Assembly (NCBI GenBank): GCA_044224495.1
Contig: JBGAKG010000010.1
Coordinates: forward strand, 1 to 64,000
Direction of reading: 5' to 3'
Source: JBGAKG01 sp044224495
GTDB lineage: Bacteria; Myxococcota_A; Polyangia; Polyangiales; Polyangiaceae
DNA length: 64,000 nucleotides
Positions 8,643 through 17,319 of this stretch are shown here, piece by piece (within the stretch, counting starts at the first letter, position 1; every line of letters starts with the position of its first letter). Below the pieces are notes generated by a model. That model saw only the letters and a program-made list of their open reading frames with translations. It was not told the DNA's origin and ran no database searches. The position numbers were made by a program, and so were the translations under genes.

Positions 8643-9257
8643 TCAGCGCGCGGTGACCGGGGGCGAGTGGAGCGTGGCGTTGGCCAACCCCCGCAGCACC
8701 ACGGCCACGTCCTTCAACGGCTGCGTGGTCTTCTTCACCTTCGACAGGAGTAGCGCGCCCTCGATCGCCGAGAGCGTGAACGTCGCGAACCGCTCGGCCT
8801 CGGCCGTGGGAACACCCAGCGCCACGCCGCGCGCCGCGATCGTCGCGAGCCACCCGTCGTAGTGACGGGCGATCGTCTGGCGCACGGGCTCCGACGTGCT
8901 GGCCGCTTCCAGGCCGACCGTCGCGAGGGGACACCCCTCGGTGAAGTTCGATGCCTCGAGCGACTGTCCCAAAAAGGTACAGACGGCCGCGATTGCCTCT
9001 CCCGGATCCGGCGTCGCGTTCACGATCGCGTCGATGACCTCGCGCCACCGCGCGCCTGCGCCTTCGAGCGCCGCGCACGCGAGCTCTTCCTTGCCGCCTT
9101 TGAAGTGGAAGTACAGCGAGCCACGGGGCGCGCCGCTCTCGGCCACGACGTCGAGCAAGCCGGTCGCGTGGTAGCCCTGGCGTTGGAGCAGCGTGGCTGC
9201 GGCCTCCACCAAGCGCTCGCGCGTGCGCTCGCCCTTCGTCGGCTTGGTCGTGCTCAT
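8643..9257 (-). CDS. TetR family transcriptional regulator
   Basis: A 204-residue one-component repressor. The N-terminal DNA-binding domain is typical: TRERLVEAAATLLQRQGYHA leads into a helix-turn-helix ending in SLYFHF-K-G-K-EEL. The helical C-terminal domain with CPLATVGLEAA and the DGW segment resembles the TetR branch that controls quinone, aldehyde or flavin-reductase genes. It follows the old-yellow-enzyme gene with a 4-base ATGA overlap, so the two are one operon. Two matching inverted repeats at 10592-10645, ahead of the operon, are good candidates for its operators. The inducer is unknown. Confidence 0.88.
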   Translation of the reverse strand: MSTTKPTKGERTRERLVEAAATLLQRQGYHATGLLDVVAESGAPRGSLYFHFKGGKEELACAALEGAGARWREVIDAIVNATPDPGEAIAAVCTFLGQSLEASNFTEGCPLATVGLEAASTSEPVRQTIARHYDGWLATIAARGVALGVPTAEAERFATFTLSAIEGALLLSKVKKTTQPLKDVAVVLRGLANATLHSPPVTAR

Positions 9258-10582
9258 GCGGTGGCCTCGTTCTCCTCGGGTGTCTTCTTTGGCGCGGGCG
9301 GGAGGGCCGGTGTCGGTTTGCGGGAGGCAAGCCGGCCGAGGCCGGAGGCCGAGGACGATGCCAGGAGCGTGTCCCGGACGCCGGCCCAGAGCGAGGCCCA
9401 CTTTCCGAGCTTCGGATCGGGCTCGAGCCCGTCCGCCATCCGGTGCATCTGCTGCTGGAACCAGAAGATCTGGAGCATGTCGTCGACGAGCTTGATGCCC
9501 GTCCGGAGGTCGACCGCCAGCGCCGCTGCCGTTTCGTCCTCGAGGAGCTTCTTCGGCAGGTCGGGCTCGAACGTCAGCGGGCGCGCGAGCCCGACGACGT
9601 CGACCGCGCCGCTGGCGACGACCTCGTTCATCGTCTTCGCCGTCCGCATGCCGCCGGTGAGCAGGATCGGGACCTTGGTCACCGCGCGGATCTCGCGCGC
9701 GTACTCCAGGAAGTACGCCTCGCGCAGGCGCGTGCTCTCGCGGACGCGGTCCTTCAAGCCGCCGCGGCCCGCCATCGCGGGGCTCTCGTAGTTGCCGCCC
9801 GATACCTCGAGCAGATCGATCCCCGCTTCTTCGAGCGCCTGCGCGACGACCTTGGCATCGTCGACCTCGAAACCGCCGCGCTGGAAGTCGGCGGAGTTCA
9901 GCTTCACGCCGATCGGGAACTCGGGGCCGACCGCTTCCCGGGTCTTCTTCACGATCGCGAGGAGGAACCGCATGCGGTTCTCCAGCGAGCCGCCCCAGCG
10001 ATCCGTGCGGCGGTTCGCGAGCGGCGAGAGGAACTGGCTCACCAGGTAGCCGTGCGCGCCGTGGATCTGCACGCCCGCGAAGCCGGCTTCCTTCAGGACG
10101 AGGGCGGCGTTCGCGAAGTCCTCCACGATGGCCTCGATCTCGGCGTCTTCGAGCGCGCGCGGCTTCGCGAACGTGCCGAAGAAGCCCTTCAGCCCAATCG
10201 CGGAGGGCGCGACCGGCACCGGCATCAACCGGCGCGGGCTCTGGCGGCCGGCGTGGTTCAGCTGGGCCCAGAGCTTCGCGCCATGGGCCTGCGCCGCCTC
10301 GGCCCACGCGCGCAGGCCGGGGAGGTGCTTCCGCCCATCACGCCCGACCACGACGTTCCCAGGCTCACCACGACCGCCGGGCGACACGATGACGTGGCCG
10401 GTGATGAGGAGGCCGACGCCACCCCGCCCGAGCCGTTCGTACAGGCGAACGAGGCGCTCGGTGGGGGCGCCGTCGTCGTCGGCCAGCACCTCGCTCATCG
10501 CCGATTTCGCGATTCGATTCGGGAGCTTGGCGCCGGAGGGGAGGGTGAGCGTAGAACGAAGCGGGGAAGCAGAGGTCGACAT
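9254..10582 (-). CDS. NADH:flavin oxidoreductase, old yellow enzyme family
   Basis: A 442-residue single-domain FMN oxidoreductase. The TIM-barrel hallmarks are present: SEVLADDDGAPT, GLLITGHV, the QLNHAGRQS strand, the substrate-binding HGAHGYL pair, the DRWGGS-ENR-RF segment and the phosphate-binding GGMRT and GLARPL motifs near the C-terminus. Such enzymes reduce activated C=C bonds with NAD(P)H. It lacks the extra FeS and pyridine-nucleotide domains of 2,4-dienoyl-CoA reductase. ATG at 10582 is favoured; an in-frame start at 10624 would cover the inverted-repeat operators. It is co-transcribed with the downstream TetR gene. Confidence 0.88.
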   Translation of the reverse strand: MSTSASPLRSTLTLPSGAKLPNRIAKSAMSEVLADDDGAPTERLVRLYERLGRGGVGLLITGHVIVSPGGRGEPGNVVVGRDGRKHLPGLRAWAEAAQAHGAKLWAQLNHAGRQSPRRLMPVPVAPSAIGLKGFFGTFAKPRALEDAEIEAIVEDFANAALVLKEAGFAGVQIHGAHGYLVSQFLSPLANRRTDRWGGSLENRMRFLLAIVKKTREAVGPEFPIGVKLNSADFQRGGFEVDDAKVVAQALEEAGIDLLEVSGGNYESPAMAGRGGLKDRVRESTRLREAYFLEYAREIRAVTKVPILLTGGMRTAKTMNEVVASGAVDVVGLARPLTFEPDLPKKLLEDETAAALAVDLRTGIKLVDDMLQIFWFQQQMHRMADGLEPDPKLGKWASLWAGVRDTLLASSSASGLGRLASRKPTPALPPAPKKTPEENEATA

Positions 10583-10591
10583 CGACCCCAG

Positions 10592-10645
10592 AATATGTCG
10601 TCCAGCATATTGCGCAAGAGACAAAATATGCGAATCGACATATTT
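10592..10645. promoter_or_regulatory. Two inverted repeats, candidate TetR operators
   Basis: Two copies of AATATG-N8-CATATT lie at 10592-10611 and 10624-10645; the second extends to 7-base arms (AAATATG/CATATTT). Their centres are 33 bases apart, about three helical turns. The right halves also share CATATT-N-CGCAA. They lie just upstream of the oxidoreductase/TetR operon start at 10582, in a locally AT-rich patch of a GC-rich genome, and about 70 bases before the divergent gene at 10715, so one regulator could control both directions. Confidence 0.7.
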
Positions 10646-10714
10646 CGCAAAGGTGCGCGGAAATGGCCACGTCGCGCGGAGGAACGTACCCCCCGCCCAC
10701 CGTACGATGCGGGC

Positions 10715-11230
10715 GTGCCCCTCGCCGACGGCCCCAAGCTCTGCAACCTGTGCGACACGCAGCCGCGGGTGGGGCGTCGCTTCGTCATCCAGGTGGCGGA
10801 AATTGGAGCGGGGGGTCGCGCTTGGATCGACGTCGAGGGCGAGGCCTGCGCCGCCTGCGCGGCGGAGCTCGACGCGATGAAGACCGATCGCCAGCTCGGC
10901 ATCGCGGGTGTGCTCGGGACGTGCTTCTTCCCGTTTCTCGCAGCCGCGTGGTGGCCGATTGCGCTGTTGGTCCCGCCCGCCCTGGTCGCGGCGATCGTGG
11001 CGATCGTGCGGATCCAGCGGCGGAAGGACCGGCTCGTCGAACGCGTGGTGGACTCACCGGCGATGGAGCCGATCCTCGAGCGCGTGGAAGCGGTCGGGAC
11101 TCCGCTCACGTGGCAGACGATCCAGATCCACTCGCGCGACGCGGTGAGCCCTTCCGCCACACAGCTCGACGAGCTCTTCGCGCGGCTGCCGCCGAAGCGG
11201 AGGCTCGGCCGGCGCGGGAAAGCGTTCTGA
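10715..11230 (+). CDS. Small membrane protein with N-terminal CxxC motifs
   Basis: A 171-residue protein of unknown function. The N-terminus has CNLC and, about 40 residues later, CAAC, which together may form a zinc ribbon. A hydrophobic region (about residues 65-100) follows that could make two membrane helices, then a charged C-terminal part of about 70 residues. GTG at 10715 is preferred; an in-frame ATG at 10628 lies inside the second inverted repeat. It is divergent from the TetR/oxidoreductase operon and may share its control region. Confidence 0.6.
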   Translation: MPLADGPKLCNLCDTQPRVGRRFVIQVAEIGAGGRAWIDVEGEACAACAAELDAMKTDRQLGIAGVLGTCFFPFLAAAWWPIALLVPPALVAAIVAIVRIQRRKDRLVERVVDSPAMEPILERVEAVGTPLTWQTIQIHSRDAVSPSATQLDELFARLPPKRRLGRRGKAF

Positions 11231-11244
11231 GCTAGCTTTGTTCG

Positions 11245-11736
11245 ATGCGTTGGAGGCACCTGCTCGTCGCAGCGAACTCGGCGTTGCTCCTCGCGCTCGG
11301 AGCCTGCAGCTCCGAACCCTCCACGTCGTCGTTCGTGGCGAACGATGCCGGTGATGGCGACGCGGAGGACGCAGCGCCCGCGTGTCCTGCCCTCGATCCG
11401 AACCAGGTCGACGCCGCCAAGCGCGACCTCACCACGGCGAGCGCGGAGGCGTCGAAGGAGTGCCCCAAGTCCTTCGGCAACACGCTCCGCTACACCTGCG
11501 CCGGCGGGCTCACCGGGCTCGCCTCGTGCGGCATCGATACGTGCCAGATCTATTTCTACGACGCGACGGGGGCGCTCGTCGGCATCGCATCGTCGAGCGC
11601 GAACACGGGCGGAGTGATGTGCGTGGCGCGCACGCCCAACTTCACGATGCCCGCCGGCAATGGGGCGGGCGGCTTTGCTTGTCCCTTCGCCTACGTCTGC
11701 TCCGATGCAGGGAGCGCCGACGCGGCGAAGGAGTGA
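11245..11736 (+). CDS. Small Cys-containing lipoprotein
   Basis: A 163-residue predicted lipoprotein: MRWRHLL start, hydrophobic core and lipobox LALGAC, then an Asp/Ala/Ser linker. The mature domain has about ten Cys (ECPKSFG, RYTCAGG, ASCGIDTCQ, FACPFAYVC) likely to be disulfide bonded. No family is recognised. It starts 14 bases after the preceding gene and has no clear Shine-Dalgarno sequence. The tRNA-Lys gene follows on the opposite strand. Confidence 0.7.
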   Translation: MRWRHLLVAANSALLLALGACSSEPSTSSFVANDAGDGDAEDAAPACPALDPNQVDAAKRDLTTASAEASKECPKSFGNTLRYTCAGGLTGLASCGIDTCQIYFYDATGALVGIASSSANTGGVMCVARTPNFTMPAGNGAGGFACPFAYVCSDAGSADAAKE

Positions 11737-11740
11737 TCTC

Positions 11741-11816
11741 TGGTGGGCCAAGACAGACTTGAACTGTCAGCCAACGGATTAAGAGTCCGCTGCTCTACCA
11801 ATTGAGCTATTGGCCC
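11741..11816 (-). tRNA. tRNA-Lys (anticodon CTT)
   Basis: Read on the minus strand, a complete cloverleaf starts GGGCCAA, with the D-arm AGCTCAATTGGTAGAGC, an anticodon stem closing the loop CTCTTAA (anticodon CTT, decoding AAG), the T-arm containing GTTCAAGTC and an acceptor closing TTGGCCC. The discriminator A is followed by an encoded CCA at 11741-11743. The structure and loop bases are standard, and no intron is present. Confidence 0.95.
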
Positions 11817-11938
11817 AGAGCCTCGACGAAACCTCGACGAGAGGGGCGCCTAAGTAACGGGAAGGATCCCTCGTGTCAAGGGGGCAGGCTCAGACCGACG
11901 GAAGGGATCGCCGGGCCTGACGTGCTAGAGACTGCGCC

Positions 11939-12643
11939 ATGCAAGCGGTGGTCATCGCGGGGGGCCTCGCGACGCGGATGCGGCCGAAGACCCTCACGAT
12001 CCCGAAGGCCATGCTCGAGGTCGCCGGGCGCCCCTTCGTCGACTGGCTGCTCGAGCGCCTGGCCGGTGCCGGCTACGACGACGTGGTCTTCTGCATCGCC
12101 CACCTCGGCGAGCAGATCCGCGCCCACGTGGGGGACGGCGCCCGGTACGGCGTTCGCGCCCGCTACTCCGAGGAGGGCGAGAAGCTCCTCGGGACCGGCG
12201 GCGCGCTCCGGGCCGCGCTCCCGATGCTCGACGAGACGTTTCTCGTCACCTACGGCGACAGCTGGCTGCCCTTCGACTACGCGGGCCCGCTCCAGATGCT
12301 CCGCGCCCACGCCGACTGCGACGGCGTCATGAGCGTCTACAAGAACGAGGGGAAGTGGGACGCCTCGAACACCGAGACGGACGGTACCTGGGTCGTCCGC
12401 TACGAGAAGGGCGGGACGGATCCGGCGCTCGACCACATCGACTACGGCGCGATCGCGCTCCGTCGCGCGGTCCTCGAGCGCGAGGCGACGCCCGCGGGGG
12501 TGGCCTTCGGGCTCGACCGCATCCAGACCGCGCTGGCGCGCGGCAAACGCTTGCGGGCGTACGTCGCCCGTGAGAGGTTCTTCGAAATTGGCTCGCCCGA
12601 GGGCCTTGCCGCGCTGAATGCGCGTCTGTCGGAGCACTCTTAG
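11939..12643 (+). CDS. hddC: D-glycero-alpha-D-manno-heptose 1-phosphate guanylyltransferase (HddC-like)
   Basis: A 234-residue nucleotidyltransferase. The N-terminus has the NTP-binding signature AGGLATRMRP followed by PKAMLEVAGRPF, then LGTGGAL and the metal-binding region TYGDSW. The family activates sugar 1-phosphates with NTPs. The three genes downstream supply the other steps from sedoheptulose 7-phosphate to GDP-D-glycero-alpha-D-manno-heptose, so the guanylyl transfer to heptose 1-phosphate is the most probable reaction. Its TAG stop is directly followed by the ATG of the kinase gene. A mannose-1-phosphate guanylyltransferase role is the main alternative. Confidence 0.8.
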   Translation: MQAVVIAGGLATRMRPKTLTIPKAMLEVAGRPFVDWLLERLAGAGYDDVVFCIAHLGEQIRAHVGDGARYGVRARYSEEGEKLLGTGGALRAALPMLDETFLVTYGDSWLPFDYAGPLQMLRAHADCDGVMSVYKNEGKWDASNTETDGTWVVRYEKGGTDPALDHIDYGAIALRRAVLEREATPAGVAFGLDRIQTALARGKRLRAYVARERFFEIGSPEGLAALNARLSEHS

Positions 12644-13639
12644 ATGATCGTTTCCCGCGCCCCGGTCCGGTTCTCCCTCGGCGGTGGAGGCACCGACCTC
12701 CCGAGCTACTCCCGCGAGCACGGCGGGTTCCTCGTCGCCGCCGCGATCGACAAGTACGTCAGCGTCTGCGTGGCGCGACGCTTCTACCCGAACATTCGGC
12801 TCGCTTATTCCAAGAGCGAGCTCGTCGACTCCGTCGACCAAATCGAACATCGCATCTTCCGCGAAGCCTTGCGCTTCGCGGGCTTGGAGCGCGGGCTCGA
12901 GCTTCACAGCTTGGCCGACGTACCGGCCAACTCGGGCCTCGGCTCGTCGAGCTCCTTCACGGTCGCGCTCTTGAACGGGCTCCACGCGTTCAAGCGGGAG
13001 TACGTCCCGACGAAGCAGCTCGCCGACGAGGCGTGCCACATCGAGATCGAGGTCCTCAAGGAGCCGATCGGGAAGCAGGACCAATACATCAGCGCCTACG
13101 GCGGCATCACGGCGTTCACCTTCGACAAGGATGGGACGGTGCACTCCGAGCGCCTCCCGATCCGTGATGAGGTCATCGACGATCTCGAGTCGAATCTCCT
13201 CGTCTTCTACAGCGGCGTCGAGCGGTCGGCATCCGCGGTTCTCTCCGAGCAAGCCAAGACGGTGAAGTCCAACAAGGACGACGCCGTCGCGCGCATGCAT
13301 CGGATCAAGGAGATCGGGTACGAGACGAAGAAGCTCCTGTTGGCGGGCAATGTCGACTACTTCGGCGAGCTCATGCACGAGCACTGGACGAACAAGCGCA
13401 AGCTCGCCTCGAACATGACCGACTCTGCGATCGACGAGCACTACGACGCTGCGCGGAAGGCCGGTGCCATCGGCGGCAAGTTGATGGGCGCAGGGGGCGG
13501 AGGCTTCTTCATGTTCTACGTTCGGCCCGCGGACAAGCGCTCCGTCTACGACGCGCTACTCGTCCGTGGGCTTCGGCCCATGCGCTTTCGTTTCGACTTC
13601 GATGGCGCTCGCATCGCCGCCAACTTCCACCGTTCCTGA
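12644..13639 (+). CDS. hddA: D-glycero-alpha-D-manno-heptose 7-phosphate kinase (HddA-like, GHMP family)
   Basis: A 331-residue GHMP kinase. It begins RAPVRFSLGGGGTDLPSY, the typical start of the HddA branch, and has the ATP phosphate-binding loop PANSGLGSSSSF at about residues 105-116 and the C-terminal GHMP motif KLMGAGGGGFF. The enzyme should phosphorylate heptose 7-phosphate at C1 to the 1,7-bisphosphate. It is directly adjacent to the guanylyltransferase gene (no gap) and is followed eight bases later by the isomerase gene, so the pathway is encoded as one operon. Confidence 0.88.
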   Translation: MIVSRAPVRFSLGGGGTDLPSYSREHGGFLVAAAIDKYVSVCVARRFYPNIRLAYSKSELVDSVDQIEHRIFREALRFAGLERGLELHSLADVPANSGLGSSSSFTVALLNGLHAFKREYVPTKQLADEACHIEIEVLKEPIGKQDQYISAYGGITAFTFDKDGTVHSERLPIRDEVIDDLESNLLVFYSGVERSASAVLSEQAKTVKSNKDDAVARMHRIKEIGYETKKLLLAGNVDYFGELMHEHWTNKRKLASNMTDSAIDEHYDAARKAGAIGGKLMGAGGGGFFMFYVRPADKRSVYDALLVRGLRPMRFRFDFDGARIAANFHRS

Positions 13640-13647
13640 AAGGCCCC

Positions 13648-14247
13648 ATGAGCACCTTCACCGAGCAATTCCTCGAAGAGAGCATCACCCTCATCAAGGG
13701 CGTCGACGTGGCTCAGATGGAGGCCATGGCGACGGGCCTCGCCACCCTCCGCGAAGGCGGTGGTCGTCTCTTCATCCTCGGTGTCGGCGGCAGCGCCGGC
13801 CACGCGAGTCACGCCGTGAACGACTTCCGCAAGATCTGCGGGCTCGAGTCGTACACGCCTACGGACAACGTGTCCGAGCTCACCGCGCGAACCAACGACG
13901 AAGGTTGGGACACGACGTTCTCGGAGTGGCTGAAGGTCTCGCGTCTCGGGGCGAAAGACGGCCTCCTGATCTTCTCGGTCGGCGGTGGCAACAAGGAGAA
14001 GAACGTCAGCGTGAACCTCGTGCGGGCGCTCGAGCTCGCGAAGGAGCGCGGCGCGAAGGTGTTCGGCATCGTCGGGCGCGACGGCGGCTACACGAAGCAA
14101 GTGGCCGACGCTTGTGTCGTCGTCCCCACCGTCCACAAGGATCGCGTGACGCCTCACACCGAGGGCTTCGCTGCCGTGCTCTGGCACCTCCTCGTCAGCC
14201 ACCCTGCGCTGCAGCAGAAGGCGACGAAGTGGGAGTCCACCAAGTAG
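13648..14247 (+). CDS. gmhA: Sedoheptulose 7-phosphate isomerase (GmhA-like, SIS domain)
   Basis: A 199-residue SIS-domain protein. The sugar-phosphate-binding loops are visible as GVGGSAGHASH and FSVGGGNKEKN, with the AVNDFRKICG segment typical of phosphoheptose isomerases. It would convert sedoheptulose 7-phosphate to D-glycero-D-manno-heptose 7-phosphate, the substrate of the kinase encoded just upstream. Length and motif spacing fit the family, and operon context supports the call. Confidence 0.87.
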   Translation: MSTFTEQFLEESITLIKGVDVAQMEAMATGLATLREGGGRLFILGVGGSAGHASHAVNDFRKICGLESYTPTDNVSELTARTNDEGWDTTFSEWLKVSRLGAKDGLLIFSVGGGNKEKNVSVNLVRALELAKERGAKVFGIVGRDGGYTKQVADACVVVPTVHKDRVTPHTEGFAAVLWHLLVSHPALQQKATKWESTK

Positions 14248-14251
14248 TCGG

Positions 14252-14857
14252 ATGGGTGCACGCGGTGTCATCCTCGACCGCGACGGAACGCTGATCGACG
14301 TCGTTCGCGACGAAGACGCGGGGGCCATCGTCACCGCCTTTCATCCCAAACAGGTACGGCTCCTCGGGGGCGTCATCGAAGGTCTGACTGCGCTCCGTGA
14401 CGCGGGGTTCGTCTTCGCGATGGCGACGAACCAACCCGGGCCTGCCAAGGGTCAGTACTCGCGCGATGCGGTCGCGCGCACCAATGCCGAGGTCGTCCGG
14501 CGACTGGCCGAGCACGGCATCGTGATCGCGCACGTCGCCGTGTGCATGCATCACCCGGACGGGGGAGATGGCGGGGACGCCTCGCTCGTCGGGCCTTGCG
14601 ACTGCCGCAAACCGAAGCCCGGACTGCTGCTCGAGTGCATCGCCGCGCTCGACCTGGACCCTGCGGCCTCCTGGATGATCGGTGACACGACGTCGGACGT
14701 CGCCGCGGGCCTCGCCGCCAAGACCAAGACGGCGCTCGTCTTCGACCCCAAGCGGTGCGAGCTCTGCCCTCTCCGGGACGGACTCGGGAGGGCCGAGCGG
14801 CTCCCCGATCTCACGGGGCCGAACCTGCGGGTGCTCTCCGAGCGGATGCTCGCCTAG
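14252..14857 (+). CDS. gmhB: D-glycero-D-manno-heptose 1,7-bisphosphate 7-phosphatase (GmhB-like, HAD)
   Basis: A 201-residue HAD-superfamily phosphatase. It has motif I LDRDGTLID, the motif II Thr in MATNQPG, a zinc-binding loop including CMHHPDGG and GPCDCRKPKPG, and motif IV as MIGDTTSDV. This is the GmhB/HisB-N type. It removes the 7-phosphate before nucleotidyl transfer. It begins four bases after the isomerase gene and completes the four-enzyme GDP-heptose module. Its TAG stop overlaps the stop of the convergent membrane-protein gene in the palindrome CTAG. Confidence 0.87.
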   Translation: MGARGVILDRDGTLIDVVRDEDAGAIVTAFHPKQVRLLGGVIEGLTALRDAGFVFAMATNQPGPAKGQYSRDAVARTNAEVVRRLAEHGIVIAHVAVCMHHPDGGDGGDASLVGPCDCRKPKPGLLLECIAALDLDPAASWMIGDTTSDVAAGLAAKTKTALVFDPKRCELCPLRDGLGRAERLPDLTGPNLRVLSERMLA

Positions 14858-17253
14858 GGCGGGGGCGGGCGCCTGGCCCACACGGCCGCGCGAAAGGGCA
14901 GCGGTTGCCGCTCGTAGTTCGCGTTCACCCAGGCTTGAACGTCCGGCCCGTAGTACTCCCAGAAGTCTCCGATGACGTAGGCGGGGGGATGGAGCTCGAG
15001 CTCTTCGAGCGCCCGCGCCCGCATTCGCGGACCGATGCATTCGGCCGGATTGTCGAAGGGCGTCGAATTTCCGCGGTCCGCGAGGAAGAGCTCGGTCCCA
15101 CCGCCGAGCATCCACGTCGAAGACAGGATCCGGTCTTCGGGGCCGGAGTGCTGGCGGATCCACGTCACCACTTCCAGATGGTCGGAGGTCACGTGGACGT
15201 CGCCCGCGCGCGGCAGCTCCGGATAGGCGTAGGGCTCGCCGAAGGAGGGGTGCTCTGCGCCGCTCGTCAGGCGCTGGATCCGTTCCTCGAGCGGAAGCAG
15301 CTCACCCGCGCGCAGCCATAGGATGGTCGCCGCGACGACGGCCGCAGGGCCCCATCGCACGAGACGGCGACCGACGCGCACCGCTGCACCCCCGGACTCG
15401 TGGAAGAGCAGGACGACGAGAACGCAACAGGGGCCAGCCGAGTTGGCGTTGTGCCAACCGTCGGCACTCAGCATCGGGTGCCGCTGGACGAGGAATGCGA
15501 AGACGGAGAGCGCGAGCACCAGCGCACTCGAGCGCCGAAACGTGCCCTTCCCCAGGGCGGATGCAGCGTTCACCAGCCCGAGCACCGGAATGAGCGGGAT
15601 GACGAGATAGTCGAGCCGACACAGCCCCATGTGGCCCTCCGTCTCGACCGGATCGAGCAGCTTCTCGGGTGTCGCGAGGATTTCGTCGTCGATCGGGTAG
15701 GGCTCGTGAGCATAGGCCTGCATCCCGAGCGCGACCCGTGCAGTCCACCGATACCCATCGAACAGTGCGTGCCCGCGCCCGCTCGCAACGTACACGATGA
15801 CGAAGAGAGCAACGCCGGCGACGGTGGCGAGGAGGTAGATCCCACCTTCGACGCCCGCGCTCCTGAGCCGGTCCAATCGTCGCTGGCCCGGCTGCGCCAA
15901 CTGCTCGGCTACGATTCCGAGGAGCGCTCCGACGAGCGCGAGTAGACCAAAGTCGTGGCTGTAGAGCACGCCGAACGCGGTCAGTAGGCCTGCGGCGATT
16001 CGGGTGCGGCGCGTGGGGACGCCGCCACACGCCAGCGCGATCGCCAGCAGGCCCGCGCCGGCACGAAGCGAGTCTGCCCAACCGAACGAGTAGGTGCTGA
16101 AGTAGACCACGAACGACGTCAGCGCCGAGTGGACGAAGAGCAGGACCGCACCGAGAACGAGAGCGTCCAACCGTCTCCCTACGCATCGCTGAATCGCTGC
16201 GAGCTGCGCCGCCAGCCCGATGAGATTCACGACGACGTGGCCGAGTCGAACGTGCTCGAGGTTCAGACCACCGAAGCACGTCGCCACGAGCGCGACGAGG
16301 TACTCGCGAAGCGGGCCATACGTGAACCCCGCATCGGCCATCATCCAGCGGCCATGCGTGATCGAATTGATCCACCCGAGATGCTGGCCCTCGTGTCCCA
16401 TCCAGTCCGAGTTGGCGAGATCACGAAATCCGAACGGGAGGACGAAGAGCAGACTCACCGAGGTGACGGCAAGCCATGCGCCGTGTTGGCGGCTGAAGCC
16501 CTCGAGCTCTTTGATGGCGCGTGGGAATCGATGGTTGACGGCGGCGGCGATCGCGTACGCGATGGAAAGTGCGAGCACGAGCTTCGTCGTCGACGGATTC
16601 CGAGCGAGGCCACTGAGGGGGAGAACGAGGACGGGTAGGCCCAGCGCGGCGATTCGCAGGCGTTTGGCTTCGTCGAGTCGTGCGGTCGCCAACGCAGCGG
16701 CGCCGAACCCGAGCGCATAGCCCACGATTGCGAAGGACCCATGGTGCTCTGCGTGCGGAAAGACGAACGCGAGCGCGAGAGCACCCCCTTCCGCCGCGAG
16801 CAGGAAGGGCACGACCGAGGATCGCTCGACGGTGTCCGCGGGCCGTTCGCGCCGCGTGACGGCGACCGACGCGAGGAGGAACAGAATTGCCCCGAACAAC
16901 CACTTCGGACCGTGGACCGTCCGCCGGAGGAGGATGCTGCTCGCGACGAGGCCCCAGCCGGTCGCTGCTGAGAGCAGCGCCGGCGTGCGGAGGTAGCGGA
17001 CGGCGACGCTGACGGCGAGCGCGCCGACGACCGCCGCTCCGACCATGATGGAGTAGAACGCGAACGGCATCGTCGATGCGCGCATCAGCTCGAGGTCGGC
17101 TTCCGGGGTGGATGTCTTGCGCACCCACCGCTCGACGAGCCACTCCGCCCAGTGCGCGGCGCGAGGGAGGACGAACAAGACCGCCGTCAGGGTGACCGAT
17201 GCAGACAGAACGGCGCGGAGCGACCGTACGATCCCTTGGCCCCACGCCATCAT
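14854..17253 (-). CDS. Polytopic membrane protein, probable GT-C-type glycosyltransferase
   Basis: A 799-residue integral membrane protein with many hydrophobic helices and a C-terminal soluble region of about 150 residues containing short charged motifs (ADRGNSTPFDN, PPAYVIGDFWEYYG). The luminal-loop region around DSLRAGAG and GHEGQHLGWINS, together with the overall layout, fits the GT-C class that uses polyprenyl-phosphate sugars, though no exact family is recognised. The C-terminal part recalls a periplasmic domain. It starts at the first of two adjacent ATG codons. The gene sits between the heptose operon and another membrane gene on the opposite strand, inside the polysaccharide region. 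Confidence 0.65.
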   Translation of the reverse strand: MMAWGQGIVRSLRAVLSASVTLTAVLFVLPRAAHWAEWLVERWVRKTSTPEADLELMRASTMPFAFYSIMVGAAVVGALAVSVAVRYLRTPALLSAATGWGLVASSILLRRTVHGPKWLFGAILFLLASVAVTRRERPADTVERSSVVPFLLAAEGGALALAFVFPHAEHHGSFAIVGYALGFGAAALATARLDEAKRLRIAALGLPVLVLPLSGLARNPSTTKLVLALSIAYAIAAAVNHRFPRAIKELEGFSRQHGAWLAVTSVSLLFVLPFGFRDLANSDWMGHEGQHLGWINSITHGRWMMADAGFTYGPLREYLVALVATCFGGLNLEHVRLGHVVVNLIGLAAQLAAIQRCVGRRLDALVLGAVLLFVHSALTSFVVYFSTYSFGWADSLRAGAGLLAIALACGGVPTRRTRIAAGLLTAFGVLYSHDFGLLALVGALLGIVAEQLAQPGQRRLDRLRSAGVEGGIYLLATVAGVALFVIVYVASGRGHALFDGYRWTARVALGMQAYAHEPYPIDDEILATPEKLLDPVETEGHMGLCRLDYLVIPLIPVLGLVNAASALGKGTFRRSSALVLALSVFAFLVQRHPMLSADGWHNANSAGPCCVLVVLLFHESGGAAVRVGRRLVRWGPAAVVAATILWLRAGELLPLEERIQRLTSGAEHPSFGEPYAYPELPRAGDVHVTSDHLEVVTWIRQHSGPEDRILSSTWMLGGGTELFLADRGNSTPFDNPAECIGPRMRARALEELELHPPAYVIGDFWEYYGPDVQAWVNANYERQPLPFRAAVWARRPPPP

Positions 17254-17319
17254 GCCGGAAGAGCATTACCACGAGGCCCCGTGCGCGCGCGCGATTGCCG
17301 CGTAGGTCCCGCCCAGCCT

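Noticed and set aside
10628..10714. An N-terminal extension of the CxxC membrane gene from ATG 10628
   Set aside because: The start lies inside a perfect inverted repeat that looks like an operator, and the added residues are only Arg/Pro-rich; GTG 10715 is more plausible.
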